From Diprion similis (taxonomy: Eukaryota; Arthropoda; Insecta; Hymenoptera; Diprionidae): a stretch of 64,000 bases of DNA. Position 1 is the first letter of the stretch. Every line of letters starts with the position of its first letter. Location: NCBI RefSeq assembly GCF_021155765.1, contig NC_060116.1, forward strand, positions 372,001-436,000. Reading direction: 5' to 3'. Shown here in pieces: positions 43,234-54,613 of the stretch. A program made the position numbers and the translations under genes. The notes beneath the pieces were generated by a model. That model was not told the origin of the DNA, searched no databases, and saw only the letters and a program-made list of their open reading frames with translations.

Positions 43234-44349
43234 TTGATACCGCAAGACCTCAAAATCGAAGTGGCACCGTCAAATGAAACTGGATCAGATTTTTGGTCAG
43301 TCAAAGATGTCTTACCGACAATGCCCTCTTTTAACGGTCACAACATGCCTTTTGACTCGTTTGTAGAGCAATTGCGCCACGTAAAAACTCTAATAAAAGC
43401 AGCAGACAGAACGACTTTCACCAAATTGCGCAATCTAAAGTCACAGGCCCTGCCTCTCAATATTTGATAGGCAGAAATTGCAACGACGTCGAAGACCTCA
43501 TAGCCGCTCTTAGTCGAGCTTACCGCCCGGATATTCCCATACGGCAATTATTTGCCCAATTGGATAGAATTACCCAACAACCTCATAAACGCGTCATAGA
43601 TTACTCGTGTAGAATAAGAGCAATATCGAAAGAAATAAACAATGCAATCGTAGAAAAGCATCCGCCAGACATTGCTACTATATTACTAATTGATTTAGAA
43701 AAGGATACTGCTAGATCGTTTATTAGAGGGCTTCGTCCAGAATTGGAGTGGAGAATAGCTATTATCAGACCATTACCGACCTTCGACCTCGTCGGCAGCA
43801 TCTCCGAAGGTGAGAAGACGGAACAAATTAACCGTCAGATGATATTTTCTGCACAATATTCTACTCCTTCTACACCTACATATCTCCCGTTACCCCCCCA
43901 TAGCGCCTCCCTATCTCAGGTATACACAACTCCATCTTTTATACCTCCCCTGATGTCACTGCCCAAACCTGGCTACGCCTATCAGCCAGCGTCCCGTACC
44001 GAGCCCAACTAGTACGCTCAAGCTCTCGATCCAAACGCCCGGCCCACTGACAATGCAAATGTTCTGCCCGTTACTTGCCAATTTTGCAACCATCGTGGTC
44101 ACTTCCTCACGAAATGCCATCGTGCACGATGGAAGAGATACTGTACTAAATGTCGGAGAATGGGCCACTTTCACGACGAGTGCAACCCGACCGATGCACC
44201 GAGCAGAAACCAACAGCAGTACTGTGATAATTGTAGGCGCAGAGGCCACACAACAGACCAATGTAGATTCTCTCCGCATAGCAATAAGGTTTTGGAAATT
44301 CAAATCAACATTGAAACGACAACACTGCCTGTGAGCAATGCAAACAACT
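43234..44349 (+). pseudogene. Gag of retroelement B with three CCHC zinc knuckles
   Basis: The first frame (43234-43467) includes LPTMPSFNGHNMPFDSFVEQ and LRNLKSQ. A frameshift near 43450 continues into CNDVEDLIAALSRAYRPD and the capsid helix region, with a TAG at 44010-44012. The same frame goes on to three perfect C-x2-C-x4-H-x4-C knuckles: CQFCNHRGHFLTKC, CTKCRRMGHFHDEC and CDNCRRRGHTTDQC (about 44071-44280). TAG at 44347-44349 ends it. Nucleocapsid function, binding of element RNA, is standard for these knuckles. Confidence 0.8.
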
Positions 44350-44397
44350 AGCGTTCAGATCCTTAAGTCATATCTTAATAACGGCTTCAACTAACCC

Positions 44398-45782
44398 CCC
44401 CTTAATTTCTACCGACACCTCCGAGTTAACAAAAACTTCTCAATTTATTATAGACACCGGTGTAGACGTGAACTTGGTCAAAGAAAATGCTCCTAGTCCC
44501 CTCGTACGACACACAACCGACGAACCTCTCACATTGACTGGTACAACAGACAAAAAGACGAAAACCATCGCAAAAACAGAAATACATTTTGATAATAACT
44601 CTCACGTCTTCCACTTGGTCCCTGACTCATTCCCTATCCCGCATGACGGTATTTTAGGCCAGCCCTTTTTACGGAAAGAGAGAGCAACTATTTCTTTCAA
44701 CTCAAATTCGGTAATGCTTGGATCCTCATTGCCAATCCACTTCGATGAAATTGATCAATCATCCCCCAAAAATCCCCGCGTAATTAAACTACAGTCCCGT
44801 ACTGCGAAAGCCATCCCAATAATAGTCGCGAACCCAGATATCAAAGTAGGTTACCTTAAACGCATCGATCTGTGGGACAATATTCTTTACGGCGAAGCAT
44901 GAGTTGAAAATAAGAACGGCATCGCTTACTCTTACGCGTTCAACTGTAATGAATCAGCTGTAGAGATAATACCCCCAACGGTAACTCTAGCCGACTTTGA
45001 CGAACCACTGAGTACAGTCACATCAAACATTGCGTCTGCTTCGCCGAATAATCGCAGCAACGATGCCCAACGAAAACCCCCTCAGTCGCAACCAACCTGT
45101 ACAACGCGTCCGACTAATAATTCAGTTCCCCGTCCCCTCCAGTCCACTGACCTCACACAACAGCAAGCCGATCCTCCCGTACCTGATAACAGTGCACCTT
45201 GCCCTGGTGCCGCAACAATACTCTTGACTGATGATAGGTCAGAGAGATTAGACGTCCTAAAAAATAGTTTGCATCTTGATCATTCGCATCGTTTCCACCT
45301 CCCAGGTGATAAATTAGGCGCTACCAATGTAACTCATCACACTATCCCCACGACGGACGACACGCCGATTCATACGAAACAATACCGTTTTCCCAAAATT
45401 GACAAAGACGAAATTGAAACCCAGGTCGATAAACTCCTCAAACAAGACCTTATTGAACATTCCGCATCCCCTTGTAACTTCCCAGAGTGGATCGTTCTCA
45501 AAAAATCTGATAGTGATGGCAATAAGCGTTGGCGCATGGTGATTGACTACCGAAAACTTAACGGAAAAACTATTGGCGATGCATATCCCATGCCAGACAT
45601 TACTGAAATCCTTGACCAACTTGGCTCAGCCAAATACTTCTCTACATTTGGCCTTGCCTCCGGCTTTCATCAAATTCCCATGCACCCGGAACATGGTGCC
45701 AAAACTGCATTTTCGACACCTTGAGGTCATTATGAATTTTCTCGTATGCCTTTTGGATCAAAGAACGCTGCTGCCACGTTCT
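44398..45782 (+). pseudogene. Protease and partial reverse transcriptase of retroelement B
   Basis: The protease motif FIIDTGVDVNLV lies at about 44444-44479 and GILGQPFL at about 44648-44671. TGA 44900-44902 interrupts the frame, which continues through a Pro/Gln-rich linker. The reverse transcriptase follows: SPCNFPEWIVLKKSD, RWRMVIDYRKLNGKT and SGFHQIPMHPEHGAKTAF. TGA 45722-45724 is followed by FSRMPFGSKNAAATF and TAA at about 45783. The catalytic Y-x-D-D block and everything after it is absent. Confidence 0.8.
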
Positions 45783-46315
45783 AAAGTACCTCCGAAGTCA
45801 CCCTTAAAACCTCGAAACGTTCCCAATCCACTGAAACGTTTTTCTACGTCCCCAAAGTTACCTCAGATTTAAGCCAGATTTCCCTTAGTCTTGATTTCAA
45901 TATCACCACTGACCTATCCCTTATCGTCATCCCCCACCTGCGTGAATCCTCACGCATCGATTCCCATGATCTTGCCGTTACCGGCGTTTCTCTTAACGAC
46001 ATACTGCGACGCTCAGCTGACCTAACCACACACTATCGCACTCGAAGTAACGTGTGCCGCCTCACCACTAGCCTTGGTTATAGTGGAATTGACCTCGCCT
46101 CTCTCTCAATAGCTTTCTTCTGCTACAAATTCTCGTTATTCAGTAAAATCTGTAAACTGTACTATTGCTGCAAATTCAGGAGGACACGACATAACCTTCG
46201 CCTGCTTGATGCAAAACTCCAATTCCCCACTCGCTATGCCATCTCTTATCTCGCGGCATACCTCTCTCTTTCTTTCTCTTTATTTTTGTTTTCCTTTGCT
46301 CTTATCTATTTTTAA
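45783..46315 (+). CDS. Unrecognised open frame in retroelement B (no ATG at start)
   Basis: The same frame as the reverse transcriptase stays open for about 176 codons to TAA 46313-46315. Recognisable text includes FYVPKVTSDLSQISLSLDFN, SSRIDSHDLAVTGVSLNDIL and a hydrophobic stretch near IDLASLSIAFFCYKFSLF, then a basic Cys-containing segment KLYYCCKFRRTR and a second hydrophobic end (SYLAAYLSLSFSLFLFSFAL). It could be the C-terminal part of an envelope-like third ORF or of an inserted element. I do not recognise a family. Confidence 0.35.
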
Positions 46316-47067
46316 TTTATTCTTATTGTTATTTTTATTCTTTTCTTATTGTTATTTACATTTTATTCTATCTTTTTTTTTTTTTTTTTTTCTTTATTTT
46401 CTTTATTTATTCTTCTTTTCTGTTATTTCACCTTTCGTAATCTTATTTTCTTGTTAGTTAGTCCGTAAGTAGCTTTAAGTACTTTTCTGTTCGGCTCGCC
46501 TTGTCCAACATTGGCATGGACATAATAATAAATCTATCTATCTGTCTCCCACCCCCACCCAGAAATTAGACCATTCCCCAATGAATGGTCTCCTCGTCGC
46601 ACTTCGTCGCCTCTCCGAGCTCAGTCGGAAATTGAAATGACAGAACTAGAAACGTATGAACCGCGACAGCTTCCACGTAAGCAGCTCCTTGACCAGAGCC
46701 TTAACGCCAGCTCCAACTTTCTCCACACTTGGAACTAACAATAAACCCTCTACCACATCTGCAATTATATTCTCTCATCGCTTTATTTGATCATTATAAT
46801 CTGTAACGATAACATGGATATCTATTATTGTATGAACCACATTATTATAGCTACATTATTATATCAATATCAATTATACATAATTCAAAATGATACCATA
46901 CTGCTCTAAGTTGACTATAATTGTAATGCTATGTACTACAGACTATTCCTGGCGAAGTGATCACCTACCAGTCACCCAATACCCTTATTCTTCTCATTCT
47001 AAACATTCGCTCGCCATACCTCAACGAATGTTTCTTTCTAGGAGGGGGGGGGGGGGGAAGGGGGGCG
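46316..47067 (+). other. 3' region of retroelement B
   Basis: T-rich low complexity (46316-46440) leads to CCAACATTGGCATGGACATAA, AATAAA and (TATC)n at about 46508-46545, a retroposon-like tail. A 60-codon coding-like remnant follows (46560-46739: EWSPRRTSSPLRAQSEIEM to NFLHTWN). Then comes AT-rich DNA and a polypurine tract of about 23 G with two A at 47041-47065. Confidence 0.45.
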
Positions 47068-47538
47068 TGTTACGTCCGGCGTCCCGCCACACGTCTTCCC
47101 CACCTTCCTCGACAATCACTCGCCTCTACTTACCATTCACATCGTAACGCTACACTCCATATCGTGTCCTCCTATTTCCATCTAGCCTTACGCCACTCGT
47201 TATCGCCCTTACCTTGCTATTTATATACCCCTCTATGCTGGATTTTCACTCCTTTCTCACGCTGAGCACTCACTTCCATTTCAACGTCCCAACAAACAAC
47301 GTCAAGCTCCAACTTCTGTTCTCCAAAAGTCCCACTTATTCCACCCTACTCCCAAATTCGAATAAAGTTTATTCATAATCAAAAGTGACCCTTCTCAATT
47401 TCATTATCCTTCCTTCCATCATTCCCGAAACGAAGACAGCGACGAGATCGGACCGAAAGGTACCCGAACCATTATCTCGGCAGGGTATCAGGAGGTATTG
47501 ACAACCGCTCGTCAATACCGTCCCTCTGTGCCACAACA
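47068..47538 (+). repeat. Probable 3' LTR of retroelement B
   Basis: Starts TGTTACGTCCGGCG directly after the poly-G tract and probably ends CCACAACA, giving TGTT/AACA ends. It contains a TATTTATATAC box near 47218 and AATAAAG near 47361. The right end is inferred from the inverted terminal bases only, as no second LTR is present. Confidence 0.55.
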
Positions 47539-47990
47539 CCCCCTACTGAAAACTCAAGACATGTCGATTCTGGAATATTTAACAACATCAGATTTTCGAT
47601 TACGAATCTTTACCAACGATTTACGAACCAAATACAACCGAAATGAGAGAAAAATTCGTTTTTGAAATTTGAAAAAAGGATTTTCCAAATTTTAATCAAC
47701 ATGGAGGATTTTTTTTTTGGCTTACGAATCCTTACCTACGATTCCATAGAAAATACATACCGTTCTAATCACTTTGAGAGTGGGCAGAGGGCCCCGCTAA
47801 AAACTCGAAAAATATCGATTCTGAAATATTGACACAGTCGAATTTTTGGTTACGAATCGTTACTAACGATTCACTAACTTACAGTTTTTGGAAAAATTGA
47901 TTTCGTTACGATGGGGAGCCGGCGTAATAGACATGAAATTATTGGGACTCGAAAATAATACTGAAATTACCGATTTTCGTAATGATACAT
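47539..47990. other. Gene-free stretch
   Basis: Degenerate repeats of ATTTTTGGTTACGAATCnTTACnAACGATT type at about 47590-47890 (three or four occurrences). No gene seen. Confidence 0.45.
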
Positions 47991-48002
47991 TTTGGCACCA
48001 AT

Positions 48003-48560
48003 TCTTCACTGTAAAAATTTATCAGGTAATTTGACGCACTCTAATGTCACAGAAGTAGTGAAAGCTGCTTCATCATTGTCTCACGGTAGTGCAGATGTGA
48101 AACGAGGGTTTTCAATATCCGGTCGGGTACTTACTGAAGATCGAGCGTCTATGTCAGAGAGAACTTTGAATGCTTTTCTTACTGTTAAGAATGCTCAAAA
48201 ACAATTTAATAATAAACCACATTATTTTACAATTACCAAAAAACTATTAGGCTCAGCCAGAGGAGCCTATCAAGATTACCGAAATCATTCAGAGGAAGAA
48301 AAGAGAAATAAGGACCAAAGCGAATCCCGAGAAAAAGAACAAGCAGTAGCAAAAGCTGCAGAAAAAGAAAACGCGTGAAAATTGGAGGAAGAAAAAAAAA
48401 TAGAAGTACGAGAGAAATTGTTGAAAGAGAAAAAACTAACAATTGATGCTAAACGTTAAGGAGCTAAGAAATTATTCGATGAAGCCTATACTAGATTAAA
48501 GACAGCTATTGAATCCAAAAACAAGGAGGAAGCTGAACTTGCAAAAGCCATGCTACAGGG
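48003..48560 (+). pseudogene. hAT-like transposase C-terminal (dimerisation) remnant
   Basis: The frame 47992-48378 includes SSLSHGSADVKRGFSISGRV and LTEDRASMSERTLNAFLTVK, the 'S-H-x-A-D-V-x-R-G-F-S' signature of hAT-type C-terminal domains. A Lys/Glu-rich coiled coil follows. Stops at 48376-48378 and 48457-48459 interrupt the same frame, which continues KKLFDEAYTRLKTAIESKNK to about 48560. The catalytic part of a transposase is not present upstream. Confidence 0.55.
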
Positions 48561-48760
48561 GTCTCAAATATGAAAGAAGTTGCAGTAATGAAAAGACGTG
48601 AGGCAGAGTCAATACAAACGAGTGTAGAAAAGAGAAAGTCTTCCATAATTGCATCAGTCACGAGACAAAATCCCAAAGTACAATACTTCATACATTTTCT
48701 GTATACATGGCTGGACCTTTATTTTGCAGATAGTTTTAAGAAAAGATATTAAGCATTCAG

Positions 48761-49530
48761 ATTTGAGAGTGAACGGAAAGAATCAATTTTTGAAAACATA
48801 AATTACATTTATGTGTATAAAATAAGTAACATAGTTCTTTGTACTAATATGAGTACCTAAGGTAATAATGATGCGTTATTCCAAAGATTTAATTTGATAG
48901 TATTATAATAGTCGGCAGGTTATCGTTTTACGTGTGATAAGTTGGTTGATATTATTAACAGCCTTAATAGAAAAGTACAATTTGTTTTATTTGTGGGATA
49001 ATATTGTTTATTTCATACTTGTCTTTACTGTTATCTCGAATCAGTTAATGCCTGTGTACTACAGTACTTTTCGTAAAAACAAGCGCTTCAAATTTGAATG
49101 AGTTACATTGATTTTGAGGTTTGTTGTTTTCATATTTTTAAGTATCGTTCGAAAAACTTATAAATTTATCTATTAGTACTATCATTCATTGGTCTTTATT
49201 TCTTAAATACAGCGATTAGTTGAACGCCCTGCACAACTGAGGACCCTCTGCATCAACGCCGACTTGTTAATGCGCGAAATGGATTTGAAACCATGCAAAT
49301 GTTGGAAGGTTTAATGGTTGATCTTAATAAAAAATGCATGTTCTGTAGATGAATTGCCATCAAGAACAACCACCGAATTTGACAAAATAATTTACACAAA
49401 GGAGCCCAAGACTGTACAGAAAGATGCGTGCATCGTGAAATCCGCTTTGCACATTGAGCGATAATCCATTAGAGTTACAGTGCGAACATGCCTCTCCTTC
49501 GCAATAAGTTATAAATACAACGTCAAGCAC
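48761..49530. other. Gene-free AT-rich stretch
   Basis: No supported gene or repeat. Confidence 0.4.
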
Positions 49531-49539
49531 GTTCTTCAG

Positions 49540-50010
49540 TACCCTGCTTGTAGCCCTTCCCATGTTGCATGGACGCGTCGACATAGATATGGTTTCTTTT
49601 AACGCTGTACCAGGATCCATTCCTAGCCCATTTGCAACAAAAAATTTTCAATCACATTGAGGTCTGGGGATTTCACCGTCTAGTTGAATCGCTGTACTTC
49701 TAGATCCTGGTTATGCCAGTCGCACACGCGTGTCGCTCGATGAACTGCACTGTGGTTCATAACAGGTGTCACCATTTTTTCCAAAATTTTGATGGATAAT
49801 TCCGAATTCATGCGGTAGTCGAGTTCTATGAGCTCACCCGGGCCAGCACTGCTGACCCAACCCCAGAACACGACAGTGACATAACCATTCGTATTCTTCA
49901 GTGAAATGTTGTCCAGCTCATACACAATTCTACAGCAATCTTTATCTATGGAGAAGACCTTCTTATCCCTGAAAATTACTATACGCTAGTTTTCCGCCGT
50001 TAGGTATTCC
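49540..50010 (-). pseudogene. Tc1-like transposase fragment
   Basis: The minus strand gives KLAYSNFQG, VYELDNISLKNTNGYVTVV, FWGWVSSAGPGELIEL and MNSELSIKILEKMVTPVM, followed after a stop by SPDLNVIENF, the Tc1 'SPDLNPIEN' block. The sequon after it (VHATWEGLQAG) fits the Tc1 C-terminus. The N-terminal DNA-binding part is missing, and stops and shifts show it is dead. Confidence 0.65.
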
Positions 50011-50019
50011 ACACTTCAG

Positions 50020-53000
50020 ATAAATGCGATGCAAGGCTCCTTATGTTCGGTCTTTAGCTGTGTTTTCTGCGCAGTTATGTAGGTAATCAGGCAACCCGCT
50101 TTCATATGTCGTTACATAGTTCCTTGCCCAGATTGATTCTAAATTTCTGAAGACTCTGCATAGCTGCGTTGACGCAAATGAGGAAGAAGGAAAAACAAAA
50201 ACAGGAAAGTCGTATATTACATCACTTACTTGTGATAAAACAAAAAAACGATGACAGAAACAGAAAAATTGTAAAGATAAACCTGCTTTAGAATTAAAAA
50301 TTAAGAACGATGACGAAAAAATCCTAAAGAATATCATCTACTCACCTAGGAAGAACAAACGCTGTGTGAACACTAGGGCTTTAGTGGCACGGAAACAACT
50401 TGCATAGATTGCGGTCACAGCGTGGTCAAAAGATTCCGGCGTCCTGATGCAGGTACACCCCTACTACTATCCAGAAATTTGAGGAAAGAGAGCGGAACCG
50501 CACCCTTCATCAATTTCGAAAAAATTCAAAACTGAAATGTTGATTGTGCATAGCAAGATCCAGTGTTCACACGGCAAGTTGATAAATTTAATTTCCGTAA
50601 TACATTTTTGAAAACATAAAATACTTTTCCAACACGTTACGGCAATTACGTTATTTTAAGAGCCTCCGGATTTTCTAACTTACTCCCGCTGTTTGAGTTT
50701 ATGTAAAAGGACATTTTCACAACAAAATAGTCCACGAGCTGTATTCGCACGTTTGCATCGCACTGTGTGTATCAGCGGATTCCTACATTATCTAAGCTGT
50801 CATTGAACACATCACAAGCTAACAATAAACCTATAACTTTGGTTGTCTTTCCTGGGGGCGACAAATGCCGTGACCGTGGCTGTACGTCGGTCAAAATTAC
50901 GGATGGCTTAACGTAGGCTCTTGCAATACCATATGAGTAACTGTGCCCAAAATAAATATCGTTTTGTGCACATTCAATATCATACCTCAATCCGAGTGCA
51001 TACATATCTAGTAATTTGAGAGGTGAGTAGAATTTGTGTTCTTGAATACCAGTTTATGTATAAAGTTGAATACGGTTTCATGAAGTACAATTGAAACCAG
51101 GTTTTACACATTTTTTTCGAGCTCTATTCGCATATAGAACATTTTTCAAGAGGTATGTGTAGGGTTATGATGATTGTGAACTATTCGTGAATACGTTAAT
51201 TAGTAAATAATCGTACCTCATCAATACTGAGTTTTTCATACCACAAAATACATACGTTTCCTGTACCAAGGGTCTCCATTTTAACGTATCTAAGCCCATA
51301 AATACGAAAAAAATGTTAAACACGACTATTTATGTGAACAGTAACAGCACCAGCCACAACTTTGCATGGACATGTAGTCGCACGCAGAGATGTGTGTACT
51401 TCTGTGACGTGTTTATCGAGTATTGCTCTATGTGAAACAGATTCTCATTCTGCCAACTATTTTTAACATGAAAATAAATATGCCAGCGATGCCTTATCAA
51501 ACCATAAGTTTGACCGTAAAGAACAATGCGAACAGTAATAATTACAGATCTACATTCTCAATATAAGACGCATTACATAGTTGTTTGTGTGTATTATGTT
51601 TGTGTTAGCATATAGGTGGATACTATATATCTCATCTTATTGTTTGCATTTGACTTCAAAATACTAAATCAATTATTGAGATGTCGACCACATAAAAGCT
51701 CACGACAATTTATCACATGGTTCAACTGAATAGTTGTTTAATTTTTAGTACAATGTGGATTCGCAATATCAGAAAAAATTTTCACGAATTCTGAATTTCA
51801 ATTGGGCGAATCTGAAACATATCAACCACTAGACACGGATTTTACGTTGAGTTTCCAGTAAAGCTTTCTGTACAGTATACTTAATCTTACTCAGTAATGT
51901 ATTTTTTCAAATGACGTGATTATGAAACTGCCGTAATGTTCATTAAAGTCTGGCATTGTCGATTTTATTCACAATTATTTCGTACACATTCGTAACTGTC
52001 TTCATATCGCTCAAAATCAGTTCAGGTAATGAATGAAGAATTTCTTGTGCTCATGATTGCAGTCCGACAATTTTGGCGATGTGATGAATGCCGGTTGATC
52101 TAGCCCAGTTGATGATTGCTGGTATCAAAGTCCGCAGGGAAGATCAGGAAATGCCATAGGCGCAGGCAGCGTTTTCAGGTAAACTTATCTTTTCCTCCGG
52201 AAGTATAGCTGCTTTCTGCCATTCGTCCCTGACCTGCGCATAATAAACGAGCCTGTTATGTGTTTGAGTATATAAAGTATTAGCGTTGTGAAGAGTGTAT
52301 GAAAGAATGAGATTTTCAAATGTCGGAAATAGCAATTCATACACGAGACATTACTAGAAACAGAATTCTTATGGTCTCCTCCTAGGAATCAAGGGAGAAG
52401 AAAAGCTTTCTGACATACTCAGCATAACATTTGAAGCTATAATTATTATCGATTGGAAAAAAGTTTATTTAGCGCCTGCACGTATCGATATAAAATTGGC
52501 CTCTTCACCGTGGTGCAAAGATTGCAGCTTATTACGATGGGAATTATAACATAGTTCTTGCGTTCATGAATTGACGCGACGTTTCGAAATTTCCATTAGA
52601 TTATGGATTTGAAGGGGATTCATTCTAGCTTAAGGGTATAGCCAGGTTTGTATGGGAAATCTGCCCCCGCGGCTTTTTTGATTTGCACTTGGGGGATCGA
52701 GTTGACATCAAATGAAAATATTCAACTAAATTTTTAGCTCATTATCTCGAACGGTTTTTGAAATTTTTGAAACAAAATCTTTTATCGACCTTATTTTTTT
52801 TGAATAGTAAAATTCAAACTATTGAATAGTGATTTTTTTCCCAATTCTTCGAGGTAAATGGGATGAAAAAACATTTTCATCATGAATCTCAAGTGGAATG
52901 CCGATTTTTAAAAACAGAAATAAAACTACAATAATTTTTTTTATCGTGTTATTCAAAAGTGTCCACCGCAAAATTTTGTCGGCAAATGTCTTCTATACCC

Positions 53001-53256
53001 CTTTACACTCCGGAATTTGTTCTTTTTTTTCAAAGTCGTAGAACATGATGAGAAAAAATTAAAACTAATATTTTTTTCAAAACCTTCCGTTAAGGGGCTG
53101 TGGGGGGGGGGGGGGGGGGTTCTATCGACTAAAGTAGCTACCAGAACTACAGATCGCAGATGACTGGTAATTTTTTCTGAATACTGTTTTGTGTTCCAAA
53201 AAACATGCCTAAAGCTCACGGTGAGAAAAAATCATTTGTCCCTGGCCGATTTTATA
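50020..53256. other. Gene-free AT-rich stretch
   Basis: Only short frames with no recognised motif. A run of about 18 G occurs at 53103-53120. Confidence 0.4.
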
Positions 53257-53699
53257 TATACCGAGACCATCTCTAGAAACTAAACAGCAACTGCGCATGC
53301 GCCAAATAATTCAATCTCATTGGTCAGCGAAATTGCCCCGCGGCGTAATTTTCGTCAGCAAACCAAGGGGACCAACATACAAAAAATATGACAAGGCTGT
53401 GAATCTCTCGCGCCTAAAGTAGCGGATTGAGGTTATGTTAATATTTATTCCTATTTCGCGAGAATTGTCTAAGAATAGTGTCATTCAACAATACCGTCGT
53501 CGATATTCGAAGATATTCAATCGACATAATAAAGGCTCGAATGGAGAAACAAATATCAAAAGCTGCAGAAATTGGGTTAGTTATTTATTGAAGAAATCTG
53601 AAATAAAATGTGAAACGTCATCAACGAGTGGGAGTCTAGACAAACTGAGGCAGGTAAGTGAAAATATTGTTTATCTCAAAAAGATTCTTTATTCACATA

Positions 53700-54612
53700 A
53701 AATTAATAATAAGTACATTGTTGAAACCCAGTAGAAGGTAGCTCCGGAGTAGATTTCTTACAGTGCAGTACTCCAGAAACCAGTTATCAGTGCCGATGAA
53801 CATGAAATGAGTAATTAAATCAGTAACAAGGAATAAAAATTAATTATTGATTGTAAACACAAAGTTTAGGAGCACAAAAAGTTAGCGATCACAGCAAACG
53901 TACTTGACAAATGTCCTAATACCCTCAAAAACCCTCAAAGACTCCGTTGAATAGTTGACAAAGTTTATGCAAGTCCATTGTACAACAGTCGATGTTCCGT
54001 TAACAAAGAAGAGTTCACCAGACATCCAAGTACGAAAAGATAAAAAGGACAACAGTTAATTTCACAGTGTAACTCATGTTACTAAAGAAAAATTAGGAAA
54101 CAACGCAATAACGTACAGGACAATCATCCCATAGCTCAAGGAGACCAATCTTCACTTCCGTGATAAAAATAAATGGATCGTTGAATCTCAGTAGAAGGTG
54201 CCTCCGGAGTAGATTTGTTACAGTGCAGTGGTCCCGAAGCCAGTAATCCGTACCGATAAACATGAAATAAATAAATAAAATCAGTAACGAGAAATAAAAA
54301 AAAATTGGGTATCTTGAACACAAAGCTTAGGAGTACAAAAAGTAGCAAGTCACAGTAGACGTACCTGATGCAATACCCTAAAAAAATCCTCGCTGACTCC
54401 GTTGAATAGTTGACAAAGTTTACGCAACTCCAATGTACCACAGTCGATGTTCAGTTAACAAAGAAGGGTTGACCAGACATCCAAAAACAGAAAAAGAACA
54501 GCAGTCAATTTTACAGTCTAACTCGTATTATTGAAGGAAAAAGTAAACAAAACGATAACTTACCGGACAATCGTCCTACAACTCAAGGAGACCAATCTCA
54601 ACTTCCCTACTG
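53700..54612 (+). repeat. Tandem duplication of 460 bp inside repeat A copy 3
   Basis: The segment 53700-54159 is repeated at 54160-54612: CAGTAGAAGG, CTCCGGAGTAGATTT, ACTCCGTTGAATAGTTGACA and CTCAAGGAGACCAATCT occur in both at a 460-base offset. The second copy ends directly at the 3' end of the mariner-like transposase gene. Confidence 0.75.
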
Positions 54613-54613
54613 A

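Larger units (their letters stand above)
43081..47538 (+). mobile_element. Gypsy-like retroelement B, internally deleted
   Basis: Order: gag, three zinc knuckles, protease, N-terminal half of reverse transcriptase, an unrecognised frame, a microsatellite tail, a short coding remnant, poly-G polypurine tract and a 3' LTR. Reverse transcriptase C-terminus, RNase H and integrase are missing. No 5' LTR is seen; the element's leader abuts retroelement A at about 43080. Confidence 0.7.
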
